Source of the DNA: an uncultured Clostridia bacterium
GTDB taxonomy: Bacteria > Bacillota > Clostridia > Christensenellales > Borkfalkiaceae
Reading direction: 5' to 3'
Length of the DNA: 5,657 nt
Assembly (NCBI GenBank): GCA_944354085.1
Contig: CALVPW010000036.1
Span: 1-5,657, forward strand
In this document: positions 1 to 5,657 of the stretch, one piece after another
Layout of the letters: each line of letters opens with the position of its first letter
How positions within the stretch are numbered: the stretch's first letter is position 1
Program-made: the position numbers and the translations under genes
Notes under the pieces: model-generated
What the model was told of the DNA's origin: nothing
Database searches by the model: none
Seen by the model: the letters and a program-made list of their open reading frames with translations, nothing else

Positions 1-261
1 ACGCTCATCAACGGCACCTTCGAGGACGGCTCGGGGATGCTGCGCAAGCTCTACGAGAGCCTGATGACGGGATACCAGCCCGACCGCTACCTTGTGCTGT
101 ACGACTTTGCCGACTATGTCCGCGTCAAGGAACAGCTCCTGCGTGACTACGGCACGAAGGAATTCGATACGAAGTGCCTTGTAAACCTTTGCTCGGTGGG
201 CAAGTTCTCTGCCGACCGCTCCGTGACGGAGTACGCAAAGCTCATCTGGGATCTGAAATAA
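1..261 (+). CDS. glgP: Glycogen/alpha-glucan phosphorylase, C-terminal 86 residues (5' end outside window)
   Basis: The frame is open from base 1 to the TAA at 259-261, so this is the 3' end of a longer gene. The family (GT35) releases glucose-1-phosphate from the non-reducing ends of glycogen or maltodextrin in the cytoplasm, using PLP as cofactor. What is visible is the conserved C-terminal block of the family: the segment YLVLYDFADY (window residues 30-39), then GKFSADRS (67-74) and EYAKLIW (77-83), which line up with the DPYLV-DF-Y, G-FSSDR and Y---IW blocks of GlgP/MalP. The PLP lysine and active site lie upstream and cannot be checked. The gene converges on ridA and is followed 9 bp later by a strong hairpin terminator. 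Whether the enzyme prefers glycogen or maltodextrin cannot be told from this fragment. The family call is secure. Confidence 0.9.
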   Translation, partial: TLINGTFEDGSGMLRKLYESLMTGYQPDRYLVLYDFADYVRVKEQLLRDYGTKEFDTKCLVNLCSVGKFSADRSVTEYAKLIWDLK

Positions 262-269
262 CATCGGAT

Positions 270-315
270 AAAAAGCCGCGCCCGCGGGCATATCTGCCCG
301 CGGGCGCGGCTTTTA
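270..315. terminator. Bidirectional intrinsic terminator between convergent glgP and ridA
   Basis: A perfect 20-bp inverted repeat (271-290 against 295-314) with a 4-base TATC loop. The GC-rich core is flanked by an A-run at 270-274 and a T-run at 311-314. Read on the plus strand it ends in GGCTTTTA, and read on the minus strand in GGCTTTTTA, so it can stop both glgP (9 bp upstream) and the ilvA-ridA transcript coming from the other side. The symmetry, location and U-tracts make this a confident call. Confidence 0.92.
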
Positions 316-320
316 TGATG

Positions 321-370
321 CGCCGCCCGCCTGCATCCGAAGGCGGGCGGCGTTGTTTTGTTTGTGTTTT
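321..370 (+). terminator. Second hairpin with T-rich tail (probable back-up terminator for glgP)
   Basis: A perfect 12-bp stem (321-332 against 341-352, sequence CGCCGCCCGCCT and its complement) with an 8-base loop. It is followed on the plus strand by the T-rich stretch 353-370, which is interrupted by several G. The tail runs up to the ridA stop codon. On the minus strand the hairpin is followed by CATCATAAAA, which is not a good U-tract, so it would act mainly on plus-strand transcripts that read through the first terminator. It could also simply protect the 3' end of the ridA mRNA. Confidence 0.65.
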
Positions 371-740
371 ACAGTGTGGCGACGACTTCCACTTCGGCAA
401 GGACGTTTTTGGGGAGCGGCTTCACTGCGACGCAGCTGCGCGCGGGTTTTTTGGTGAAATACTGTCCGTAGACCTCGTTAAAGGCGGCAAAATCGTTCAT
501 GTCCGCCAAAAAGCACGTCGTTTTTACGGCGTTGTCCAACGTCGTGCCCGCGGCTGCGAGCACGGCTTTCAGGTTCTCGCAGATGCGCGCCGTCTGTTCG
601 CGGATGCCGCCTTGTACCACGGCGCCCGTCGCGGGGTCGAGGGCGATCTGTCCCGAGGTGAACACCAAGCCGCCCGCCTTGACCGCCTGCGAATAAGGCC
701 CGATCGCCGCAGGTGCGTTTTCCGTATGGATGGTTTGCAT
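369..740 (-). CDS. ridA: RidA family enamine/imine deaminase (YjgF/YER057c/UK114)
   Basis: A 123-residue cytoplasmic protein, normal length for the family, which forms trimers with active sites between subunits. RidA hydrolyses reactive 2-aminoacrylate and 2-aminocrotonate, the enamine/imine products of PLP-dependent serine/threonine dehydratases, to pyruvate or 2-oxobutyrate plus ammonia, and so protects other PLP enzymes. Visible hallmarks are IGPYSQAV (13-20), FTSGQIALDP (27-36), and the signature around PARSCVAV (99-106) with the substrate-binding Arg101, plus Glu116 in LAEVEV. Tyr16, Ser29, Arg101 and Glu116 correspond to the active-site set of archetypal RidA, so this looks like a true RidA rather than a divergent Rid2-7 member. 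The ATG at 740 has a strong GGGAGG site (748-753 on the complement) 7 bases upstream. It lies 24 bp after the threonine ammonia-lyase gene and is probably transcribed with it. Confidence 0.95.
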   Translation of the reverse strand: MQTIHTENAPAAIGPYSQAVKAGGLVFTSGQIALDPATGAVVQGGIREQTARICENLKAVLAAAGTTLDNAVKTTCFLADMNDFAAFNEVYGQYFTKKPARSCVAVKPLPKNVLAEVEVVATL

Positions 741-747
741 AAAAGTA

Positions 748-753
748 CCTCCC
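748..753 (-). promoter_or_regulatory. Ribosome binding site of ridA
   Basis: GGGAGG on the minus strand, 7 bases before the ATG at 740, inside the 24-bp gap after ilvA. It shows ridA has its own strong translation initiation despite sharing a transcript with ilvA. Confidence 0.8.
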
Positions 754-764
754 GTCGCTGTTTT

Positions 765-1964
765 TTAATCGCAGATCGTAAAGCCCGCGCCGACGAGGGC
801 TTCGCGGATCTGGCGGATATGTTCGAAGTTGCGCGTCTCCATATCGATGCGCAGATAGCAGCCGATGACCTCGCTCCCCGCGTTGGCGTGTTCGTGATGC
901 ACGCCCACGACGTTCGCGCCGCAGCCTGCGATGATCTTGGAGACGGCGACGAGCTGACCGGGCTTATCCAAAAGTTCGATGTTCAGGGTGCACTGCCGCC
1001 CGCTCATCACGAGCCCGCGGGTGATGACGCGGCTCAAAATGGTCACGTCGATGTTCCCGCCCGAAACGAGGCAGCACACTTTTTTGCCTTTGAGCGAGGG
1101 AAATTTTCCCGCCATCACGGCGGCGACGGGGGTCGCGCCCGCGCCTTCCGCGATCATTTTCTGCTTTTCGATGAGCGCGAGGATGGCGGCGCTGATCTCC
1201 TCGTCCGTCACCGTCACCACGCCGTCCACGTACTTGCTGCAATAGGCGAACGTATGCTCGCCGGGCTGTTTGACGGCGATGCCGTCCGCGATCGTCGAAA
1301 CGGAGGGGAGGCATTCGATCTTGCGGTCTTTGAGCGAGGCGACCATGCTCGCCGCGCCCGCCGCCTGTACGCCGTACACCTGTACTTTGGGGTTCATGCT
1401 CTTTACGGCGAACGCCACGCCCGAGATGAGCCCGCCGCCGCCCACGGGGACGATGACGGCGTCCACGCCTTTGAGCTGGGACAAGATCTCCAAGCCGATG
1501 GTGCCCTGCCCCGCGATCACGTCTTCGTCGTCGAAGGGGTGGATGAAGGTGAGGGAGCGCTGTTTTTGCAGTTCGAGCGCGCGGGCATAGGCGTCGTCGT
1601 ACACCCCGGGAACGAGGCAGATCTCCGCGCCGTAGCCGCGCGTCGCCTCCACTTTGGAGATGGGCGCGCCTTCGGGCAGGCAGATGAGGGCGGGGATGCC
1701 GTTTTTCTGCGCCGCGAGCGCCACGCCCTGCGCGTGGTTGCCCGCCGAGCAGGCGATCACGCCGTGCGCCTTCTCTTCGGGGGAGAGGCAGCTGATCTTG
1801 TAATATGCGCCGCGCAGCTTGAACGAGCCCGTCTTTTGCAGGTTCTCCGTTTTTAAGAAGAGCTCGCATTCGTCCGTGAGTGCCGCCGCGCGGATCACGT
1901 CGGTCTTATAGATGGCGTCTTCGAGGACGCGCTGCGCGTGGATGATCTTTTCGATGGTCAACAT
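765..1964 (-). CDS. ilvA: Threonine ammonia-lyase (threonine dehydratase) with C-terminal ACT domain
   Basis: A 399-residue PLP enzyme converting L-threonine (and often L-serine) to 2-oxobutyrate (pyruvate) and ammonia. This is the first step to isoleucine or a fermentative threonine-degradation step. The fold-type II PLP domain spans about 1-320: GSFKLRGA (46-53) carries the Schiff-base Lys49, SAGNHAQG (73-80) is the substrate/PLP loop, GGGGLISG (175-182) binds the PLP phosphate, and SGGNID (301-306) closes the site. Residues from about 325 to 399 form a single ACT domain (start LNIELLDKPGQL), as in the roughly 400-residue single-ACT class, not the longer E. coli IlvA type with two ACT-like domains. 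The ACT domain suggests allosteric control, but the ligand cannot be read. The start at 1964 is chosen because AGAAGG lies 7 bases upstream; an upstream in-frame TTG at 2024 lies inside the -35 box of the gene's own promoter. A catabolic tdcB-like role is possible. ridA follows after 24 bp. Confidence 0.94.
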   Translation of the reverse strand: MLTIEKIIHAQRVLEDAIYKTDVIRAAALTDECELFLKTENLQKTGSFKLRGAYYKISCLSPEEKAHGVIACSAGNHAQGVALAAQKNGIPALICLPEGAPISKVEATRGYGAEICLVPGVYDDAYARALELQKQRSLTFIHPFDDEDVIAGQGTIGLEILSQLKGVDAVIVPVGGGGLISGVAFAVKSMNPKVQVYGVQAAGAASMVASLKDRKIECLPSVSTIADGIAVKQPGEHTFAYCSKYVDGVVTVTDEEISAAILALIEKQKMIAEGAGATPVAAVMAGKFPSLKGKKVCCLVSGGNIDVTILSRVITRGLVMSGRQCTLNIELLDKPGQLVAVSKIIAGCGANVVGVHHEHANAGSEVIGCYLRIDMETRNFEHIRQIREALVGAGFTICD

Positions 1965-1971
1965 AGGGGTG

Positions 1972-1977
1972 CCTTCT
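1972..1977 (-). promoter_or_regulatory. Ribosome binding site of ilvA (decides the start)
   Basis: AGAAGG on the minus strand, 7 bases before the ATG at 1964 and about 12 bases after the predicted transcription start. It supports the 399-residue form over the 419-residue extension. Confidence 0.75.
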
Positions 1978-1995
1978 TTTGGGATTTCATAGCAA

Positions 1996-2024
1996 AGTAT
2001 ATGCCTTTTGGCGCGGATTGTCAA
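1996..2024 (-). promoter_or_regulatory. Sigma-A promoter of the ilvA-ridA operon, overlapping the end of the phosphodiesterase gene
   Basis: On the minus strand there is a perfect -35 box TTGACA (2024-2019), a 17-bp spacer (2018-2002) and a -10 box TATACT (2001-1996, 5 of 6 to consensus). Transcription should start near 1988-1990, giving a leader of about 25 bases before the ATG at 1964. The TGA stop of the upstream phosphodiesterase gene (2023-2021) is contained in the -35 hexamer. No terminator is seen between the two genes, so read-through from the upstream gene may add to ilvA expression. No attenuator, T-box or riboswitch fits in so short a leader. Confidence 0.88.
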
Positions 2025-2770
2025 ACGATTGCGGGGCGAAAGCCTTCGAAGATGATATTATCGGCATACGCTTTTACGCGCGCCGCCTCTTCTTCGGAGC
2101 GTACCGTCCACGCAAGGACGGCGCCTTTGAACTTCGTCACGCGGTCAAAGGGGAGATCGCAGGCGCGGTAACTGACGAAATCGGGCTTTACAAGGGCGTT
2201 CAGGCTCATGTTGCGGATGACGCGCGCGCGGATGCGCCAGAAGGGGGAGTTCCCGACGTCCGCTTTCGTGAGGCGTTCGCCGCTGCCGAGCACGCCGCAC
2301 GCGATATCGGGACAGAGCGTTTTATACGCTTTTACATATTTGGGCTGGAAGGACTGCACCGCATACGCGAGCGGCGCGCCGCCGATGGCGCGGCGGAGGG
2401 CTAAGGCAACGTCTTTGCCCTGTACGGCGGGCATGTTCTTGATCTCGATGAGGACGGGCGCTCTGCCCGCGACCTCTTCCACGAACGCCTCAAAGGGCAG
2501 GATGCGCTCGCCGCTCCCGTCAAGGCGCAGCGAACAAAGGTCTGCGGCGGTGAACGCCTCCACCCTGCCCGAAGCGTCCGTCATGCGGTCGACGGTATCG
2601 TCGTGGAAGACGACGAGTTTCCCGTCTTTGGAGAAGCGGACGTCCGTTTCGATGGCGTATCCGCAGCCGATCGCTTCGCGGAAGGCGGAAAGGCTGTTCT
2701 CGGGATGCGTCCGATCGTGCAGCCCGCGGTGCGCGATGGGGATCTTCGTTAAAAATTCGGGAAGTTGCAT
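2021..2770 (-). CDS. Cytoplasmic glycerophosphodiester phosphodiesterase (GDPD family)
   Basis: A 249-residue GDPD-domain protein, typical for the short UgpQ-like class. The family cleaves glycerophosphodiesters (deacylated phospholipids) to glycerol-3-phosphate and an alcohol with a divalent metal, usually Ca or Mg. Visible motifs are AHRGLHD (13-19) with His14 and Arg15, HPENS (22-26) with Glu24, ETDVRFSKDG (41-50) with metal ligands Glu41 and Asp43, FHDD (55-58) with the second catalytic His56, LIEIKN (107-112) with Glu109 and Lys111, QSFQP (139-143) and AWTVRS (220-225). All catalytic residues are present. There is no signal peptide or membrane segment, so it acts inside the cell. The start at 2770 is chosen because the HRG motif begins only 13 residues later and no other start codon lies between; a longer frame from 2875 would run through its own promoter and into lepA. 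There is no Shine-Dalgarno site. The alcohol specificity cannot be told. Confidence 0.92.
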   Translation of the reverse strand: MQLPEFLTKIPIAHRGLHDRTHPENSLSAFREAIGCGYAIETDVRFSKDGKLVVFHDDTVDRMTDASGRVEAFTAADLCSLRLDGSGERILPFEAFVEEVAGRAPVLIEIKNMPAVQGKDVALALRRAIGGAPLAYAVQSFQPKYVKAYKTLCPDIACGVLGSGERLTKADVGNSPFWRIRARVIRNMSLNALVKPDFVSYRACDLPFDRVTKFKGAVLAWTVRSEEEAARVKAYADNIIFEGFRPAIV

Positions 2771-2776
2771 GCGTAC

Positions 2777-2805
2777 ATTATACCAACTTTTGGCGGGGAT
2801 TGCAA
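2777..2805 (-). promoter_or_regulatory. Sigma-A promoter of the phosphodiesterase gene; predicts a leaderless mRNA
   Basis: On the minus strand there is a -35 box TTGCAA (2805-2800, 4 of 6), a 17-bp spacer (2799-2783) and a perfect -10 TATAAT (2782-2777). Only six bases (GTACGC) separate the -10 box from the ATG at 2770, so the predicted +1 falls on the A of the start codon. The box and spacing are seen directly; the leaderless state is inferred. Confidence 0.8.
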
Positions 2806-2816
2806 TAAACTTGCAA
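2800..2816. repeat. Paired palindromic hexamers TTGCAA-N5-TTGCAA
   Basis: TTGCAA at 2800-2805 and again at 2811-2816, separated by TAAAC. Each hexamer is its own reverse complement, so the pair is both a direct and an inverted repeat, with centres 11 bp apart (about one helical turn). The left copy is the -35 of the minus-strand promoter and the right copy the -35 of the plus-strand promoter. The arrangement may be only two -35 boxes back to back, or it may be a dimer binding site for a shared regulator. Confidence 0.6.
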
Positions 2817-2839
2817 ATTTTTTTCGATTGCGCTATAAT
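2811..2839 (+). promoter_or_regulatory. Sigma-A promoter of the lepA operon
   Basis: A -35 box TTGCAA (2811-2816), a 17-bp spacer containing a run of seven T (2817-2833) and a perfect -10 TATAAT (2834-2839). Transcription should begin near 2845-2846, giving a leader of about 17 bases with the ribosome site AAGGA at 2850-2854. It is the mirror image of the divergent promoter at 2777-2805, with the two -35 boxes 5 bp apart. Confidence 0.85.
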
Positions 2840-2862
2840 AAAAAGACGTAAGGAAAGAGGAT

Positions 2863-4674
<1,812 letters not shown>

Positions 4675-4686
4675 AACGGGCATACC

Positions 4687-5274
4687 ATGTACGAGGTCAG
4701 ATTCGCGTCGGCGGCGGATATCCCCGCCATGTACGAGATCTACCGTCCCTATGCGGACGGGACGACGGTCTCCTTCGAATACGGCGCGCCCCCGCCTGCG
4801 GCGTTCGCGGCGCGCATCGGGGCGCTTTCGGATGCGTATCCCGTGTTCGTATGCGAGGAAGCGGGACGGGTGCGCGGCTTTGCGTATGCCGCGCCCGCCT
4901 TCGAACGCAGAGCGTACTGTTGGTGCGCCGAGCTCTCCGTCTATGTGGACGGCGCGTATCTGAAGCGCGGGATGGGCGCCTTGCTCGAAGGCGCGGTCGC
5001 GGCGTGCTTAAAGATGCTCGGTTACCGCAAGGTGTACGCGCTCGTCACCGAGGAGAATGCGGCGAGCGTCGCCTTCCATCGGGCGCGCGGGTACCGCGAA
5101 ACTGCGTTTTTCCCCGAACAGGGATACAAGATGGGGAAGTGGCTGGGCGTCGTGTGGCTGGAAAAGGAACTCAATCCGCAAACGTGCGCCGCGGACTTTC
5201 CGAGAGCTGTTTCGGCGCTTTCCGCGCGGGAGCGGACGGCGCTTTTGCAGAGGAGATGCGATGGGATTTTTTGA
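4687..5274 (+). CDS. GNAT N-acetyltransferase, phosphinothricin/methionine-sulfone acetyltransferase-like
   Basis: A 195-residue acetyl-CoA-dependent transferase of the PAT/Bar/MnaT (YncA) branch of GNAT. Characteristic segments are the N-terminal VRFASAADIPAMYEIYRPY (4-22), SFEY (29-32), AELSVYVDG (81-89) with the conserved Glu82 in beta-4, the acetyl-CoA loop KRGMGALL (93-100), NAASVAFHRARGY (124-136) with Asn124, Ser127 and His131, and GYKMGKWLGVVWLEKEL (146-162). The usual Gln/Arg three residues before the loop glycine is Leu92 here. The real substrate is probably an amino acid or analogue such as methionine sulfone/sulfoximine; herbicide resistance should not be inferred from the name. 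The domain ends near 162, leaving a tail of about 33 residues that overlaps the next gene by 14 bp. The start ATG at 4687 is 12 bp after lepA with only a weak CGGG upstream, so translation may depend on coupling to lepA. Confidence 0.88.
   Translation: MYEVRFASAADIPAMYEIYRPYADGTTVSFEYGAPPPAAFAARIGALSDAYPVFVCEEAGRVRGFAYAAPAFERRAYCWCAELSVYVDGAYLKRGMGALLEGAVAACLKMLGYRKVYALVTEENAASVAFHRARGYRETAFFPEQGYKMGKWLGVVWLEKELNPQTCAADFPRAVSALSARERTALLQRRCDGIF
5251..5255 (+). promoter_or_regulatory. Ribosome binding site of the MGMT-family gene, inside the GNAT coding region
   Basis: AGGAG 5 bases before the ATG at 5261, within the last codons of the GNAT gene. It fixes the start of the 100-residue MGMT protein against a longer in-frame extension upstream, and suggests translational coupling across the 14-bp overlap. 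Confidence 0.75.
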
Positions 5275-5563
5275 AAAAGTCTACGAATACGTAAAAAAAG
5301 TGCCGCGGGGCAAAGTCGTCACCTACGGGCAGGTCGCATCGGCGATCGGCGCGCCGCGCTGCGCAAGGCAGGTGGGATGGGCGCTGCACGTCAATCCCGC
5401 GCCCGGCGTCATCCCCTGCCACCGCGTCGTTGACCGCGCGGGGCGGCTCGCACCCGCCTTTGCGTTCGGCGGCGAAGACGCGCAGGCGCAGCTTTTGCGC
5501 GCGGAAGGCGTCGAAGTCTTGGGCGGATGCGTCGATCTCGAACGCTATCTTTGGGAGGAGTGA
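5261..5563 (+). CDS. MGMT-family methylated-DNA-protein cysteine methyltransferase, short C-terminal-domain-only form
   Basis: A 100-residue protein consisting only of the DNA-binding/active-site domain of O6-alkylguanine-DNA alkyltransferases (PF01035), without the N-terminal ribonuclease-H-like domain of Ogt/MGMT. It starts FFEKVYEYVKKVPRGKVVTYGQVA (3-26), with Tyr22 as the phosphate-rotating tyrosine. It then has CARQVGWAL (34-42), whose Arg36 matches the arginine finger, Asn45, and the acceptor motif GVIPCHRVV (49-57) with Cys53. The cysteine is present, unlike ATL proteins which have Trp there, so suicide alkyl transfer is possible. The GRLAPAFAFGG loop (61-71) and RAEGVEV (80-86) resemble both ATL proteins and the short clostridial MGMT forms, so it may instead flag lesions for excision repair. 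It overlaps the GNAT gene by 14 bp, and hemW begins 1 bp after its stop. Family is certain, biochemical activity less so. Confidence 0.9.
   Translation: MGFFEKVYEYVKKVPRGKVVTYGQVASAIGAPRCARQVGWALHVNPAPGVIPCHRVVDRAGRLAPAFAFGGEDAQAQLLRAEGVEVLGGCVDLERYLWEE
5553..5558 (+). promoter_or_regulatory. Ribosome binding site of hemW
   Basis: GGGAGG within the last codons of the MGMT-family gene, 6 bases before the ATG at 5565. It supports that start and co-translation of the two genes. Confidence 0.75.
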
Positions 5564-5564
5564 T

Positions 5565-5657
5565 ATGGCGGGCATCTATCTGCATATCCCGTTTTGCAGG
5601 CACAAGTGTACATACTGCGATTTTTGTTCGTTCCCCAACCGTATGGACGTGGCGGAA
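5565..5657 (+). CDS. hemW: Radical SAM protein HemW (coproporphyrinogen III oxidase-like), N-terminal 31 residues (3' end outside window)
   Basis: Open from the ATG at 5565 to the window edge. The fragment begins MAGIYLHIPFCRHKCTYCDF, the typical HemW N-terminus: a short beta-strand, HIPFC, then the CxxxCxxC radical-SAM motif with Cys11, Cys15 and Cys18 holding the 4Fe-4S cluster. Phe20 occupies the position where true HemN (CxxxCxxCxC) has a fourth cysteine, which favours HemW, a heme-binding chaperone that inserts heme into target proteins, over an oxygen-independent coproporphyrinogen oxidase. An extra cysteine follows at 21. HemW is usually encoded next to lepA in Bacillota (as in Bacillus, lepA-hemW-hrcA-grpE-dnaK), which supports the call. 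The rest of the gene cannot be judged. Confidence 0.9.
   Translation, partial: MAGIYLHIPFCRHKCTYCDFCSFPNRMDVAE

Noticed and set aside
174..1856. A 560-codon plus-strand open frame running antisense to ridA and ilvA
   Set aside because: It overlaps two unmistakable enzymes on the other strand, matches no family I recognise, is rich in Arg, Ala, Asp and His as expected for the complement of GC-rich codons, has no credible ribosome site, and starts inside glgP.
1965..1990. A T-box, attenuator or riboswitch controlling the ilvA gene
   Set aside because: The leader from the promoter to the start codon is only about 25 bases, with no hairpin or leader peptide.
1965..2024. A 20-residue N-terminal extension of the threonine ammonia-lyase from a TTG at 2024
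   Set aside because: The TTG lies in the -35 box and upstream of the predicted transcription start; the ATG at 1964 has a ribosome site and gives the normal family N-terminus.
5057..5260. A 68-residue N-terminal extension of the MGMT-family protein
   Set aside because: It is the out-of-frame shadow of the GNAT gene, Arg-rich and unlike the Ogt N-terminal domain. The ATG at 5261 has AGGAG in front and gives the usual short-form length.
4687..5274. Calling the acetyltransferase a phosphinothricin resistance gene (pat/bar)
   Set aside because: Most PAT-like chromosomal GNATs act on other amino-acid analogues; the sequence alone does not show this specificity, so no symbol is given.
5565..5657. 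Calling the radical SAM fragment HemN (oxygen-independent coproporphyrinogen oxidase)
   Set aside because: The fourth cysteine of the HemN motif CxxxCxxCxC is replaced by Phe20, and the lepA neighbourhood is typical of HemW.

Overview
This window is an ordinary chromosomal segment of a GC-rich, Gram-positive-type anaerobe, most likely Bacillota/Clostridia. The evidence is strong AGGAGG-like ribosome sites, textbook sigma-A promoters with 17-bp spacers, a LepA-to-HemW neighbourhood as in Bacillus and Clostridium, and a short clostridial-type MGMT protein. No 16S or other phylogenetic marker is present beyond LepA, so genus is not called. All genes look intact except the two cut by the window ends.

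Layout: (1) 1-261 (+) is the last 86 codons of a glycogen/alpha-glucan phosphorylase. (2) 262-368 is a convergent intergenic gap holding two GC-rich hairpins; the first has a perfect 20-bp stem with A- and T-tracts on its two sides, so it can terminate transcription from both directions. (3) On the minus strand, reading right to left, are a cytoplasmic glycerophosphodiester phosphodiesterase (2770-2021), a threonine ammonia-lyase with a C-terminal ACT domain (1964-765) and RidA (740-369). The last two form a tight pair behind their own promoter. RidA removes the reactive enamine/imine that threonine dehydratase releases, so they make a functional enzyme-plus-cleanup unit. (4) 2771-2862 is a compact divergent promoter region. 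(5) On the plus strand are lepA (2863-4674), a PAT/MnaT-like GNAT acetyltransferase (4687-5274), a 100-residue MGMT-family protein (5261-5563) and the start of hemW (5565 to window end). The last four are spaced 12 bp apart, overlapping by 14 bp and 1 bp apart, so they look co-transcribed and partly translationally coupled.

The most noteworthy points are regulatory and organisational. The divergent promoters each have the palindromic hexamer TTGCAA as -35, a 17-bp spacer and a perfect TATAAT. The phosphodiesterase promoter is so close to its start codon that the mRNA is predicted to be leaderless. The -35 box of the ilvA-ridA promoter contains the phosphodiesterase stop codon. Two small genes (GNAT and MGMT) sit between lepA and hemW, which are usually neighbours in Bacillota. 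I found no sign of a novel defence system, mobile element, CRISPR array or tRNA/rRNA gene.
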